64,000 nt of DNA from Candidatus Rickettsia kotlanii. GTDB lineage: Bacteria; Pseudomonadota; Alphaproteobacteria; Rickettsiales; Rickettsiaceae. A model generated the notes under the pieces. It searched no databases. It had not been told where the DNA came from and was given only the letters and a program-made list of their open reading frames with translations. Below are positions 18,264-29,801 of the stretch, piece by piece. Position numbers and translations under genes: made by a program. The stretch spans positions 888,001 through 952,000 of the forward strand of contig AP027062.1 in NCBI GenBank assembly GCA_030295365.1, in the 5' to 3' direction. The stretch's first letter is position 1; each line of letters opens with the position of its first letter.

Positions 18264-20225
18264 ATGAAAATTATAATAGAATTATTAACTTCTACATTCT
18301 TGTTATTAGCTTTAAAAGTAAATGCTAATTCTGATTCTGTAGATAATATTAAGCAAGTTTTTACCTATATCGATCAAAAAAATTGGTCACAAGCCGAAGA
18401 TTTAGCTTTAGAAGTAAATAATAAAATTTTAACAAAAATTGTACTTTCTCAGAAATATTTAGATAATAAATATTTAGATAATAGTTTTGAACATGTAATA
18501 AGGTTTTTATGCAATAACCCGGATTGGCCTCAAAATAAGCTGCTTGAAGAAAGAGCGGAAGAATATCTAAATAATAATACAAATAAAAAAGTAATTTTTG
18601 ATTGGTTTAGTAAACATCCTCCTCTTACCGGCAAAGGTTATAAATTTTATGCGGCAGCTGCAAGTAGTTTAATCAAAGATCAGAAGATATTACTACCTAT
18701 TATTAAAGAGGCTTGGGTATACGCCAATTTCACTTCTGAAGAAGAAAATGCATATTACAATAAGTGGCATAAATATTTAACTGCGAGTGATCATTTAGCG
18801 CGAATAGAGGAACATTTATGGAAAAATGATATTAGATCTGCTGAGCAATCTCTGAAATATGTAGATCAAGGTTACCGTAATTCTTTTAAAGTTCAAATTG
18901 CGATTATAGGTAAAGCGCCAAATGCTGACAAGCTTTTTAAAAGTATTCCTGAAAAATACTATACTTCTGGTTTATTATATCGTTATTTAGATTTTAAAAA
19001 AATGCAAAAGCCGACAAAGGAAATTATTACTTTGTTTAAGAAAGCTAAAAATAACCGTAAACATTTTGTTAAATGGTGTCGTATTCAGTCCTATTATGCT
19101 CGTGAATTCATCGATTACAAAGATTTTGCTAATAGCTATAGAATGGCAACGCTTCCTTTTGCTACTTGTCCTGAAACTATAAGGGAACAGGAATGGCTTG
19201 CGGGCTGGCTTTCCTTAAGTTTTTTAGAAAAACCTGATCAAGCATTAGTACATTTTAATAAGTTTATTAAAGTTGTTAAGACTCCGATTAGTTTGGCACG
19301 TGGGTTTTATTGGCTCGGTCGTACTTATGCAGCAAAAGGTGATAAGCAAACAGCTAGAAAATTTTACGAGCAGGCAGCCAAATATTCTTTTACCTTTTAT
19401 GGGCAGGTAGCAAACATTGAATTAAATAGGACCAAGTTAGTTTTACCTCCTATTCCCGTAATAACTTCTGAAGAAAGGAGAATTATAGAAAATAAAGAGA
19501 TTATTAAAGCAATAAGGTTATTGGTTAAATATAATAAAAGCTACTTAGCCCTGATATATTCCAAAGCAGCAATGAAAAACACTAAAAATTCTGCAGAAAT
19601 TCAAATAATTACGAATATTATTAAAGCAAGTAATAATACTAATCATATGGTTGAGGTGGCAAAAATTGCCGCCCAAAATAATGCTTTTATTCCGGATTGT
19701 GCTTTTCCAACGCCTTATAATCTAGTAGGTTTGCCTATCCCACCTCATTTAATTTATGGAATAATTAGACAAGAATCGGTTTTTGATCATAAAGCAGTAA
19801 GTTATGCAAATGCTATGGGTCTCATGCAACTTATTAAAGATACTGCTTGTGATACCGCAAGATCCATAAATGTTAAATGTAATGTAGCAGACTTAACTAG
19901 AAATCCGGTATATAATATTAAACTTGGTTCGCATCATTTCAAAAAATTATTAGATGATCATAAAGGTTCTTATATTCTATCCATTGCTTCTTACAATGCC
20001 GGAAGTCATAATGTAGTAAAATGGATAGATAGGTTTGGTGATCCAAGGGATATAAAAGATACAAGAAAAGTTATTGACTGGATAGAACTTATACCTTATC
20101 GAGAAACAAGAGATTACGTGCAAAGAGTACTTGAAAATGTTCAGATTTATCGGATAATCTTAAATAAGAATAGTAGTTTGTACTTTAAGCGTGACTTACA
20201 TACTGGTGATATAGCAAAAAGTTAA
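18264..20225 (+). CDS. slt: Soluble lytic murein transglycosylase
   Basis: Slt cleaves peptidoglycan glycan strands with formation of 1,6-anhydromuramic ends. The 653-residue protein has a signal peptide (about 1-21), a long alpha-helical U-domain (about 25-450) and a C-terminal lysozyme-like domain. The catalytic glutamate is Glu504 in RQESVFD, followed by AMGLMQLI and SIASYNAGSHNV. It would release anhydro-muropeptides for an AmpG permease such as the one at 7.7 kb. A small tandem repeat (YLDNKYLDN, about 69-77) is an oddity of the N-terminal region. The frame is intact. Confidence 0.95.
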   Translation: MKIIIELLTSTFLLLALKVNANSDSVDNIKQVFTYIDQKNWSQAEDLALEVNNKILTKIVLSQKYLDNKYLDNSFEHVIRFLCNNPDWPQNKLLEERAEEYLNNNTNKKVIFDWFSKHPPLTGKGYKFYAAAASSLIKDQKILLPIIKEAWVYANFTSEEENAYYNKWHKYLTASDHLARIEEHLWKNDIRSAEQSLKYVDQGYRNSFKVQIAIIGKAPNADKLFKSIPEKYYTSGLLYRYLDFKKMQKPTKEIITLFKKAKNNRKHFVKWCRIQSYYAREFIDYKDFANSYRMATLPFATCPETIREQEWLAGWLSLSFLEKPDQALVHFNKFIKVVKTPISLARGFYWLGRTYAAKGDKQTARKFYEQAAKYSFTFYGQVANIELNRTKLVLPPIPVITSEERRIIENKEIIKAIRLLVKYNKSYLALIYSKAAMKNTKNSAEIQIITNIIKASNNTNHMVEVAKIAAQNNAFIPDCAFPTPYNLVGLPIPPHLIYGIIRQESVFDHKAVSYANAMGLMQLIKDTACDTARSINVKCNVADLTRNPVYNIKLGSHHFKKLLDDHKGSYILSIASYNAGSHNVVKWIDRFGDPRDIKDTRKVIDWIELIPYRETRDYVQRVLENVQIYRIILNKNSSLYFKRDLHTGDIAKS

Positions 20226-20244
20226 TTTCTATTAGTACTTTATT

Positions 20245-20272
20245 TTGACATATAGTAACACATAAGTATAAC
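20245..20272 (+). promoter_or_regulatory. Near-consensus sigma-70 promoter
   Basis: A perfect -35 hexamer TTGACA (20245-20250), 16 bases of spacer and TATAAC (20267-20272) lie about 42 bases before the start of the orphan gene. So good a promoter is the exception in this window. Confidence 0.65.
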
Positions 20273-20301
20273 ATGGTGGACACTAATTAAAAATATGAAT
20301 T

Positions 20302-20308
20302 AAGGAGG
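20302..20308 (+). promoter_or_regulatory. Strong Shine-Dalgarno sequence
   Basis: AAGGAGG with five bases to ATG 20314. Most genes here lack such a clear ribosome-binding site, so this one suggests strong translation and fixes the start of the orphan gene. Confidence 0.8.
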
Positions 20309-20313
20309 AGAGT

Positions 20314-21279
20314 ATGAAAAAATTAGAGCAATACTTTAAAAAACAGCGTAATGATACCGATATTCAAGTAAAGAAATATAAAGACGATCTTAATGTAATC
20401 GGCATTAGATATGACCACAAATTTGCACATGTTGGAATCCAAAATCATGCTACCGGCGGGTTTGAATATTTTAAATGGGATTGGATGACAAGCACTACGG
20501 GTAGCCATTCAGAAATAGTACTAAGATTTAAGAAAATAGTAAGCATTTTAAAAGAAGCTAAAAGTAACCCAGCCCAATATGAAAACTTAGTATCTAACTT
20601 GGATGCTAGTACTAAAAATGCACTTGAGGCTACTATGAAGAGTAATAATATTACTGTACCGACACAAGACCTTAATAAGGTAATATCAGAAATATTATCA
20701 GGAATGCAAACATGGCTAGATACAAAAAGTCATATCCCGATGGACCTTAAACAAAAATTCTTAGATTTAGGTTCTAATAATTTAGAACTATTCATAAAAG
20801 CTGCTTATAACAAATTTAACAATACGTGGATAGTTAAAGAGTTTTTTGATAATGCTGTAAAAACTGGAGAAGAAGGTAGAAAATATCTAGCCGATTGTAA
20901 TTGTAGTTCAACTGACCAGCTATGGACAAAGCTTGTTGAACCTACAATAGAAAACCTTAGAATAAGCAAAAATTCAACTGATAAATCTGAAGATAATGAA
21001 ATATTAGAGGTTTTAGCGAATAAACTTGGAGAACAAGTAAAGACTTTAGCACTATCTAATACTCATGAACTACCAGCACAAAAAGAAGCATTAAAGCTTG
21101 TATATGATATGAGGAAAGGTAATTTAGATAAAGCAACTGTTGTTAAGAACATTAATTTTTTTGGTCAGGACGATACTGTATTAGGTTGGTTTGTAGAATA
21201 TAGTGGCCTTACTATTGACCAAATCAAGGCTAAAGCAGTAGAGCTTACCGGTGATGATGCTGCTTTTTGTTTAGAATAG
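20314..21279 (+). CDS. Orphan protein of unknown function, strongly expressed by its signals
   Basis: I do not recognise this 321-residue protein. It is hydrophilic, has no signal peptide or membrane helix and is predicted mostly alpha-helical. The N-terminal third is basic with aromatic text (HATGGFEYFKWDWM, about 45-58). The rest is made of amphipathic helices, with a Cys pair in LADCNCSSTDQLW (about 192-204) and an acidic end (ELTGDDAAFCLE). A near-consensus promoter and an AAGGAGG ribosome site precede it. It is monocistronic, between slt and ldcA. Composition and codon use look rickettsial. It could be a lineage-specific cytosolic protein or a type IV secreted effector; neither is shown. 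Confidence 0.8.
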   Translation: MKKLEQYFKKQRNDTDIQVKKYKDDLNVIGIRYDHKFAHVGIQNHATGGFEYFKWDWMTSTTGSHSEIVLRFKKIVSILKEAKSNPAQYENLVSNLDASTKNALEATMKSNNITVPTQDLNKVISEILSGMQTWLDTKSHIPMDLKQKFLDLGSNNLELFIKAAYNKFNNTWIVKEFFDNAVKTGEEGRKYLADCNCSSTDQLWTKLVEPTIENLRISKNSTDKSEDNEILEVLANKLGEQVKTLALSNTHELPAQKEALKLVYDMRKGNLDKATVVKNINFFGQDDTVLGWFVEYSGLTIDQIKAKAVELTGDDAAFCLE

Positions 21280-21365
21280 TTTCTTAAGATTATGCGCATT
21301 TTCTATGTCATTTCTGTTCCCTTTTATGTCATCCATAGCTAAAATGGGAATCCAATGCTTGTCTC

Positions 21366-21444
21366 TGTCATAGTATGGCTTGTCCACGGTATTAGAAAAA
21401 ATAAAATAAAGACTAGATGCTGTGGTCAAGCCACGGTATGACAT
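21366..21444. repeat. Palindromic repeat, family II
   Basis: The arms tgtcatagtatggcttgtcc and gtggtcaagccacggtatga lie between the orphan gene and ldcA. Confidence 0.75.
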
Positions 21445-21489
21445 GGTAGAATTTACCTGTTCATATAACAATACCTATCAGTTATATTC

Positions 21490-22437
21490 ATGATTCTTAA
21501 AAAGATATTTTTACTAATAATATTATTTTTTTCAATATCAACTTTTTCTGCTGGTCATAGTCTAAAAAATATCTCTATTACTATTGTTGCTCCGGCAACA
21601 GGAGCGGATAATAAAACCTTGTCGGATTTAAAAAATATTAATGGACTAAATTTACAAATTTCTTCTAAGTGTTTTGCTAAAGGTAAGCTACCCTTTCTTG
21701 CAAGTAACGATGAAGTAAGATTTAATTGTCTGCGGGATGCATTATTTGATGAGTCTGATAATATAGTATGGAGTTTACGAGGTGGTTACGGCTCTGCGAG
21801 AATAATTCCCGATTTACTAAAGCTATCAAAACCAAATAAAGAGAAATTCTTTATAGGATATAGCGATATAACGGCGTTACATCTTTTTCTATCACAAGAA
21901 TGGGGCTGGAAAACTATTCACGGCAGTAATATAGCCGATCTCTTAAAGCCGGAACAAGATCAAGGTAATTTTACCAAGCTTGCTGAAATATTAAAAGGTA
22001 AAGTAAAGCAGGTTACTATAGATAATTTAGTGCCTCTTAACGATATAGCAAAATCAAGTGATCTTGTTAACGGCAAACTAACAGGCGGTAACTTAACTAT
22101 GGTGCAGACTAGTATAGGAACGAGTTGGCAAATAAAGACTAAGGGCAAAATTCTTTTTTTAGAAGATGTGAATGTAGCTCCTTTTAGATTAGATCGTGAG
22201 CTTTTACACTTAAAGCAAGCAGGGTTACTTGAGGATGTTAAGGCGATAATATTTGGTTCATTTGGTAAAGATCTTGATGCTACAATGTTAGTGCTTCGTA
22301 ATTTTGCAGATAGTTTAGATATACCGGTATTTAAAACAAATAGATTTGGTCATGAAAAAATTAACGATCCGATTATTTATAATACGAATAGTAAGATTAT
22401 TAAAAGTGAAGAATTTAAGTTAGTGATGGGGTTATAA
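21490..22437 (+). CDS. ldcA: Exported L,D-carboxypeptidase (S66)
   Basis: LdcA removes the terminal D-Ala from L-Lys/DAP-D-Ala tetrapeptides during peptidoglycan recycling. The 315-residue protein shows the S66 nucleophile motif FIGYSDITALH (about 115-125), the SLRGGYGSARII loop (about 94-105), TGGNLTMVQTSIGT and the late RFGHEKINDP with the catalytic His. E. coli LdcA is cytoplasmic, but this one has an apparent signal peptide (MILKKIFLLIILFFSISTFS, 1-20), so trimming may occur in the periplasm. That is inferred from sequence. It stands alone between repeats. Confidence 0.92.
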   Translation: MILKKIFLLIILFFSISTFSAGHSLKNISITIVAPATGADNKTLSDLKNINGLNLQISSKCFAKGKLPFLASNDEVRFNCLRDALFDESDNIVWSLRGGYGSARIIPDLLKLSKPNKEKFFIGYSDITALHLFLSQEWGWKTIHGSNIADLLKPEQDQGNFTKLAEILKGKVKQVTIDNLVPLNDIAKSSDLVNGKLTGGNLTMVQTSIGTSWQIKTKGKILFLEDVNVAPFRLDRELLHLKQAGLLEDVKAIIFGSFGKDLDATMLVLRNFADSLDIPVFKTNRFGHEKINDPIIYNTNSKIIKSEEFKLVMGL

Positions 22438-22481
22438 GCACTATTGCGAGCGACTGGAAGCCTTGTTGCATGGTTTGTTTA

Positions 22482-22580
22482 TGTCATTCCCGCGTAGGCG
22501 GGAATCTAGGGTAAAGCGAGATAAATCGAGCTTTAAAAAAAGTTTTAAAATACTGGATTCCTGCCTACGCGGGAATGACA
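22482..22580. repeat. Palindromic repeat, family III (complete)
   Basis: Near-perfect ends tgtcattcccgcgtaggc and gcctacgcgggaatgaca enclose aaagcgag...cgagcttt. This is the cleanest family III copy. It lies between convergent ldcA and addB and is a likely bidirectional terminator (inference). Confidence 0.8.
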
Positions 22581-22630
22581 TCGAGTCTTAAGTTGACACC
22601 CATGCACCTGCTAGGAATGACATGATTAGC

Positions 22631-25147
22631 CTATCGACTCAAATGCAAATAATCATTATACTTTGATAAATTCAAATCATAAGAAAAGAATTTATTTGTA
22701 ATATAATGTTCAAGTAATTTTACTAATCCTGCTTTATGTCTATTTAAAGTCTCGATGCTTAAAGTTATTTCCGTTGTGTGCACATAAGGTTCAGTACTAG
22801 TTATTTTTACGTAGGCGATAGTAATATTGTTATTCATAACTGGATTCCCGCTTTCGTGGGCATAACACAAAAGGGGCTGGGGATGACATAAAAGGGACAG
22901 AGAATTACATTTCGTAAATCCGTTTTCTAGTAACATCAAACTTTCTATGATAAGTTGCGGAGAAAGTCCGAGCTCTATTTCTTTCTTAGTCGGAATAGTA
23001 CCGGTCTTATAATCTAGTATAGTTATATTGTTTGATTTACTTATTTCAATTCGGTCAGCTATACCGATTATTTTTATATCTTGACCTACAATATTTAGCC
23101 GTAACTCCCCTTTAGTTTCAAAATAGATTTCTTTACAGTTTTTTCGGCGTTCTATATCAAATAAAACAAAAGCTTTGCTGAAAGCTGTGAGTTTTATTTG
23201 CCAAGTTTTTTTTGTGTAGCTTGGTAAAATAGTGCTATATAAAATATGATTACCGATATTTATTAAAGCATTTTGTTTATCAAGCAAATTTAAATTAATA
23301 TATTGTGTATCGTAATTTTTAGAATATTCCTCTAAAACTTTATGAATCAAATTACCGAAATCCGATATTTTAGGCTCTTTCCATATATGATCTTTTTTAC
23401 ATAGTCCAAGAATTTTCTTAGCATAAAAACCGTATGGGTTTCTTATTAATGTTTCTATTTCGGTTACTGACAAGGTGGTTGGGAAAGAGGGGCTGTGGAT
23501 CTTAATACTCTTGTCATACCGTGGTTTGACCACGGTATCCATATAATTACTGGATCCCGTGATCAAGTCACGGGGTGACACAGAATCTTTTTCTAGCTTC
23601 AAAAATAAATTACTCGGCACTGACAATTTCCCATCATATTTTTTAGCATTCAGTATAACTATTTGTTTATTTTGTAGAAATAAATTGAAGTAATCTGAAT
23701 ATAGAGTAGGGGCGATTTCATCGTAATCTATATTTAGTATCTGCAGGGCTTTCTTGCTAAGCCATGGGTGAGCTTTAGCACTGAGTGTCCAGTGTCCATT
23801 ATTAAAATGCGGTAATATAATTAAGTCAAATTCACATAATGCTAAATCTTCAGGCCGTCCTATAATAATACTAGCAGCATTGGTATTTTTGTAATATTTG
23901 ATATTAGAAAGTAAAAAAGAAAAAATTTTAGGAAAATCCTTTTTATCCATTGAATTTATATATTTACTATATGCGGTTAAATTTGTTAAAAACTCAAGTA
24001 GTTCTGCTCCTCCTTCTTTGTCCCAAATGGTAGGCAAAAGTTTTTCAGTTATTTCTTTAGTTAAGATTAGAATAGCTTGTATATTATGTGGAGTATCGGT
24101 AAATAAAATATCTATTAAGTTATGGCAATACTCTCTTATATCCTCATTATCAAATTGTAATTGCAATAAATATTTTGGTGAGGATATAAAACGGTTTTTA
24201 TTAGATAGCATTAACTCTAACTGCTGCACAATAGGGCAGTTAATTAAAGGATTTTTAAGTAATAAAAATAGAAGTTTTAAATCAAAATTATTACATAATA
24301 TTTTAATAATGGAAGTTAGTAATTCACCTATATTAGTAAGCCTTAAGTCATTACCTAGTAGATCTTCATATTTGTCTAAAAAATTACAATACACTCTTTT
24401 AAGCTTATTATTATTTGTAACGATTGCAATCCGTCTGTCTTTATTACGGCTACATATATAAGCTATTTGTTTAGTTTCTTCATAAATGTCATTAGGTTCA
24501 TAATAAGATATACCATCGCTAATCTGTTTGGAGGCATGATTATAGTGAATTATGTAATCCTTTAATTCTTCTTCAAATCTTTTTAAAAAAACATTAGGCT
24601 TGAATATTCCGGCGAGTATTACCTGCGTATGTCTCTTTTTTATTTTTATTATTTCTTCTTGTAATAGCTTTAATTTATAAACTGCTTTAGTTTGTTTTTG
24701 AGTAAACGATATTTCTTCTTGCCATCTTAAGAAGCAATATTCTAGAAATTTATAAATCTTTTGCCAATAGTTAGAATTGTTATAGACTTCAATTAATTTT
24801 ATATCGATATTATTGATTATAAGATCATTAAACAATTTTCTTAAAAGTTCTGCAGCTTTTAATGATTCATTTTTATTAAAAGGTAATTCTTTATATTTGA
24901 TGATAATGGATGATAAAATAAGTAATTCTTCTATTTTAGATATATAATCCGAATTATTTTTTTTTGCAATAAGAGAATTAAAAGGAATAATGATAGGTAA
25001 TTTAATTTTATATTTATCGGTTAAAATCTTCTTTAATTCTAGGCATGAGAAATTATTAGGCAATATTATTTGCACTTCTGTACCTTTACCTAATTTATCA
25101 ATGATATACTCAGCAAAACTTTTTAAAAAAGAATAATCAGCAGTCAT
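22631..25147 (-). CDS. addB: AddB-type double-strand break repair nuclease subunit, carrying two repeats
   Basis: AddB pairs with AddA in alphaproteobacterial double-strand-break processing, doing the work of RecBCD. The 838-residue protein has a degenerate helicase-like N-terminal region and a C-terminal PD-(D/E)XK nuclease domain. Visible motifs are [19 protein letters not shown] (about 566-584) and the catalytic LDYKTG near 710. Palindromic repeats are embedded in frame at about residues 522-545 ([13 protein letters not shown]) and 754-766. The first lies between domains and the second inside the nuclease domain. The frame is open throughout. It is transcribed alone on the minus strand. 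Confidence 0.85.
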   Translation of the reverse strand: MTADYSFLKSFAEYIIDKLGKGTEVQIILPNNFSCLELKKILTDKYKIKLPIIIPFNSLIAKKNNSDYISKIEELLILSSIIIKYKELPFNKNESLKAAELLRKLFNDLIINNIDIKLIEVYNNSNYWQKIYKFLEYCFLRWQEEISFTQKQTKAVYKLKLLQEEIIKIKKRHTQVILAGIFKPNVFLKRFEEELKDYIIHYNHASKQISDGISYYEPNDIYEETKQIAYICSRNKDRRIAIVTNNNKLKRVYCNFLDKYEDLLGNDLRLTNIGELLTSIIKILCNNFDLKLLFLLLKNPLINCPIVQQLELMLSNKNRFISSPKYLLQLQFDNEDIREYCHNLIDILFTDTPHNIQAILILTKEITEKLLPTIWDKEGGAELLEFLTNLTAYSKYINSMDKKDFPKIFSFLLSNIKYYKNTNAASIIIGRPEDLALCEFDLIILPHFNNGHWTLSAKAHPWLSKKALQILNIDYDEIAPTLYSDYFNLFLQNKQIVILNAKKYDGKLSVPSNLFLKLEKDSVSPRDLITGSSNYMDTVVKPRYDKSIKIHSPSFPTTLSVTEIETLIRNPYGFYAKKILGLCKKDHIWKEPKISDFGNLIHKVLEEYSKNYDTQYINLNLLDKQNALINIGNHILYSTILPSYTKKTWQIKLTAFSKAFVLFDIERRKNCKEIYFETKGELRLNIVGQDIKIIGIADRIEISKSNNITILDYKTGTIPTKKEIELGLSPQLIIESLMLLENGFTKCNSLSLLCHPQPLLCYAHESGNPVMNNNITIAYVKITSTEPYVHTTEITLSIETLNRHKAGLVKLLEHYITNKFFSYDLNLSKYNDYLHLSR
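22850..22885 (-). repeat. Family III remnant inside addB
   Basis: ctggattcccgctttcgtgg and ggggatgacata are recognisable family III ends within the addB coding frame, near codons 754-766. Confidence 0.5.
23512..23582 (-). repeat. Family II repeat inside addB
   Basis: tgtcataccgtggtttgacc and gatcaagtcacggggtgaca form a full short family II element within the addB frame. It is translated as [13 protein letters not shown] plus a second arm. Confidence 0.8.
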
Positions 25148-25239
25148 AAATAATGTTTTTGACGATAATATAGCAGATCAAAGGTCCGAAATCTTATTTA
25201 AAATGATAATATAGTACAATATATAATACTTAATAAGGT

Positions 25240-25641
25240 ATGAAAATTTTTATTATATTATTTAATATTATAGTCTCTATAACATTACGAGCTTATGCTA
25301 ATAATTTAAACTCACATATTGCTTATTGTAATAATATACAAGTAGAACAACAAGCATATTTGGTAATGCAAAAATTGGTTAAACTATTTGTCACTGAAAT
25401 GAATTGTATTATTAGCGGCTGTTTATAACAATGGGATGTGCAAGATAATCGGGTAAAATATTCAATTGCTTGGCAAGAACAATGTGGACCTGTAATTTTT
25501 GGTTAGTATCAACTAGAAGACAATGGTGGAGGTTCTACTTTCGTATATGAACGCTCTAAAAATTCCGTATGTTGTTGGCTGCTTGGATATGAATATAATA
25601 AAGCGTTTGTAATATGTTCATCTAATGATGTTAAAAACTAA
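25240..25641 (+). pseudogene. Small secreted protein, broken by two in-frame stops
   Basis: One frame of 134 codons runs from ATG 25240 to TAA 25639-25641, interrupted by TAA at 25426 and TAG at 25504. There is no frameshift. The N-terminus is a signal peptide (about 1-20, ending LRAYA). The body is Cys-rich (YCNNIQV, NCIISGCL, EQCGPVIF, SVCCWLLGYEYN, VICSSND), which suggests an exported disulfide-bonded protein. Family unknown. It lies between divergent addB and the following minus-strand hydrolase gene. Confidence 0.65.
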
Positions 25642-25643
25642 AT

Positions 25644-26372
25644 TTACTTACTAACTTTTATGAATTCTTTAAATAATTCTAAATCTATTCCATTATCATT
25701 AAGATATTCAGGATGCCATTGAACGCCGATAACAAATTTATGTTTCGTTGATTCAATGGCTTCAATTATACCGTCTTCTGCTTTTGCAGATACAATAAGA
25801 TCATTACCAAGTTGTTTAGCAGCCTGGTGATGAGTCGAATTAACCATAGTTTGTAGCTGATTATTAGCTATTTTAGCAAGTTTAGTATTCGCTTCTATAT
25901 TAATTGCATGCGAAACGATGTTTTTAGGTGAATGTTGTGTATGATTAATTACAGTTTCAATATAATCAGGAATATGTTTAATAAGCGTACCCTTAAAAAT
26001 AACGTTTAATAACTGCATGCCTCTGCATATTCCTAAAACCGGAATATCTTTCTCTAATGCTTTCTTTAAAACTAATATCTCAAAATTATCACGTTCTTCA
26101 TTGGAAACTACTACATCTGTAGCATGTTCCGGCTCATAAAATTTAGGATGTATGTCCTCATCACCGCCTGGCATTACAACACCATCAACAAGTTCCATAA
26201 GCTGATTTACTGTATCACTTTGATAAGGTAATAATAGCGGTACACCACCGGCTGCAATAATCGCATCGGTATAGTTTCTTCGCAAGGCGTACCATGGAAA
26301 AGCAGCGTAAGTATATTTTTCACAATTTTGAGCTAAATCAGGTGTAACACCTATTATCGGTTTTTTATACAT
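25644..26372 (-). CDS. Class I glutamine-amidotransferase-like hydrolase (PuuD type)
   Basis: This 242-residue protein of the peptidase C26 family resembles gamma-glutamyl-gamma-aminobutyrate hydrolase. The catalytic triad is present: Cys116 in GICRGMQLL, with His220 and Glu222 in VQWHPEYL. The early PGGDEDIHP loop (about 69-77) is typical of the PuuD branch. In other bacteria PuuD ends putrescine breakdown, but no companion puu genes are nearby. The real substrate in Rickettsia is therefore uncertain; another gamma-glutamyl compound is possible. It begins about 200 bases upstream of the coxA stop, with a repeat between. Confidence 0.88.
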   Translation of the reverse strand: MYKKPIIGVTPDLAQNCEKYTYAAFPWYALRRNYTDAIIAAGGVPLLLPYQSDTVNQLMELVDGVVMPGGDEDIHPKFYEPEHATDVVVSNEERDNFEILVLKKALEKDIPVLGICRGMQLLNVIFKGTLIKHIPDYIETVINHTQHSPKNIVSHAINIEANTKLAKIANNQLQTMVNSTHHQAAKQLGNDLIVSAKAEDGIIEAIESTKHKFVIGVQWHPEYLNDNGIDLELFKEFIKVSK

Positions 26373-26443
26373 TTTATTATTATTTTATTATTTTTCTGTC
26401 AGCTATGTCATTCTTCATAGTACCAGACGGTTCATAAAGGTCC

Positions 26444-26547
26444 CGTCATTGCAAGCCAGCATTTATGCTGATGTGGCAATCTTAGGAGTTTTTTATTATC
26501 TGATGAGATTGCCACGTTGTTGCTAACGCAGCTCCTCGCAATGATGA
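26444..26547. repeat. Palindromic repeat, family I
   Basis: The arms cgtcattgcaagc and ctcctcgcaatgatg flank tggcaatcttagg and tgagattgccacg. It lies between coxA and the hydrolase gene. Confidence 0.75.
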
Positions 26548-26574
26548 CTTGGCATCCACGCAGCAAAGCCACTA

Positions 26575-28582
<2,008 letters not shown>

Positions 28583-28639
28583 ATATTAAAAAATTTAAAG
28601 TAATAGTTTTAGTTTATAAAATACTTTCGTTATAAATTA

Positions 28640-28747
28640 TCATGCTTCTTTACCTGCTGAATCATCACTACTTAATAATTTCTTGATATCGGTTATATCG
28701 TTTAGTAATTTATCTAGTTCAGATATTTTTGTATTATAATTTTCCAT
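28640..28747 (-). CDS. Possible 35-aa coiled-coil peptide upstream of coxA
   Basis: Minus-strand ATG 28745-28747 opens a 35-residue frame, MENYNTKISELDKLLNDITD then IKKLLSSDDSAGKEA, with Ile/Leu at heptad spacing. It starts 17 bases after the coxB stop. It may be a true small gene in the cox operon or the remnant of a larger one. No family is recognised. Confidence 0.4.
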   Translation of the reverse strand: MENYNTKISELDKLLNDITDIKKLLSSDDSAGKEA

Positions 28748-28764
28748 AGAACTTCTAAATATAA

Positions 28765-29712
28765 TTAGTTAGCTGCCAATTTTGGCTGCTTGCCATTCAT
28801 AGCAGTTTTATTCTTGCTTGCAATCCAATTGTCGAAATCCTCTTGACTTACTACTTCTATAGCAATCGGCATGAAGCCGTGATGGATGCCGCATAGTTCA
28901 GAGCATTGCCCGTAATATACGCCTTTTTTAGCTACTCTTGTCCAAGTTTCGTTTATTCTGCCTGGGACTGCGTCTATTTTAAACCCAAGTGATGGAACGG
29001 CAAAACTATGTATTACGTCACCTGCGGTAATGAGAAACCTTACGGTAGCATTTTCAGGGATAACAATTCGATTATCAACATCTAATAATCTTTTTTGGTT
29101 AGGTTTTAAATTCTCATCAGAGATCATTACGCTATCAAATTCTAAATTATCATGATCAGGATATATATAATGCCAATACCATTGATAGCCTACTACTTTA
29201 ATAGTTAAATCCGTTTCGGGTATTTTTTCGGCATGACGCAATATTTTAAAAGACGGCACTGCAATAATAACTAAAATTATTATAGGTATTACAGTCCAAA
29301 TTATTTCTAGTAAAACATTATGTGAAAATTTTGCCGGTACGGGATTATTTTTTGCATTAAATCTTATGCATACAAAGCCAAGTAATCCAGTAACAAATAA
29401 AACAATAGCTGTTGAGATGTAAAGCAGAAAATTATGAAAATGATGTAATTCCTCCATAATCGGACTTGCCGGCGGCTGGAACGTTACTTGCCAAGGTAAC
29501 GGCTCGGAAGCAAAGCAATTACTACTAACAATCAAAAAACAAATTAAAGCAATAAACATCTTCCCAAATTTCGCGTTTGGAGGTAATTTATACGTCGATC
29601 CGGTACTCGAATCCTCACGTACTAAAGTGTACGCTGTGGTTCGAGGGGAAGTGTCTCCTTTAAATTCCTCTCTATAAGCTGGTTTAGAAAGATATCTAAT
29701 AATATTTTTCAT
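28765..29712 (-). CDS. coxB: Cytochrome c oxidase subunit II with a repeat in its signal peptide
   Basis: Subunit II accepts electrons from cytochrome c through its CuA centre. The 315-residue protein has two membrane helices (about 92-114 and 133-155) and the CuA ligands Cys270, Cys274, His278 and Met281 in QCSELCGIHHGFMP, with His235 in VIHSF. The hydrophobic signal core is at about 52-68 (MFIALICFLIVSSNCFAS). It is preceded by roughly 50 residues, of which about 10-50 (YREEF, YTLVRED, TYKLPPNAKFG) come from a family IV palindromic repeat. The ancestral start was probably a few residues before the hydrophobic run. It is the first gene of the cox run. Confidence 0.95.
   Translation of the reverse strand: MKNIIRYLSKPAYREEFKGDTSPRTTAYTLVREDSSTGSTYKLPPNAKFGKMFIALICFLIVSSNCFASEPLPWQVTFQPPASPIMEELHHFHNFLLYISTAIVLFVTGLLGFVCIRFNAKNNPVPAKFSHNVLLEIIWTVIPIIILVIIAVPSFKILRHAEKIPETDLTIKVVGYQWYWHYIYPDHDNLEFDSVMISDENLKPNQKRLLDVDNRIVIPENATVRFLITAGDVIHSFAVPSLGFKIDAVPGRINETWTRVAKKGVYYGQCSELCGIHHGFMPIAIEVVSQEDFDNWIASKNKTAMNGKQPKLAAN
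29563..29690 (-). repeat. Family IV repeat inside coxB
   Basis: Translates in frame as [20 protein letters not shown]. The same nucleotides occur between genes at 32.7, 37.3 and 56.6 kb and in rlpA. It lies upstream of the hydrophobic core of the CoxB signal peptide. Confidence 0.85.
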
Positions 29713-29801
29713 AGCACATATAAAGTTATTTATATTTAATATAAATGGATATACAGTTTTATTAAAGTAAAAATCGATAAATTTTTGTAAAACTACATAT
29801 T

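Noticed and set aside
23898-24461. A 187-codon plus-strand open frame opposite addB
   Set aside because: It is antisense to a well-supported coding region, has no recognisable domain or start signal, and is best seen as a shadow of addB codon use.
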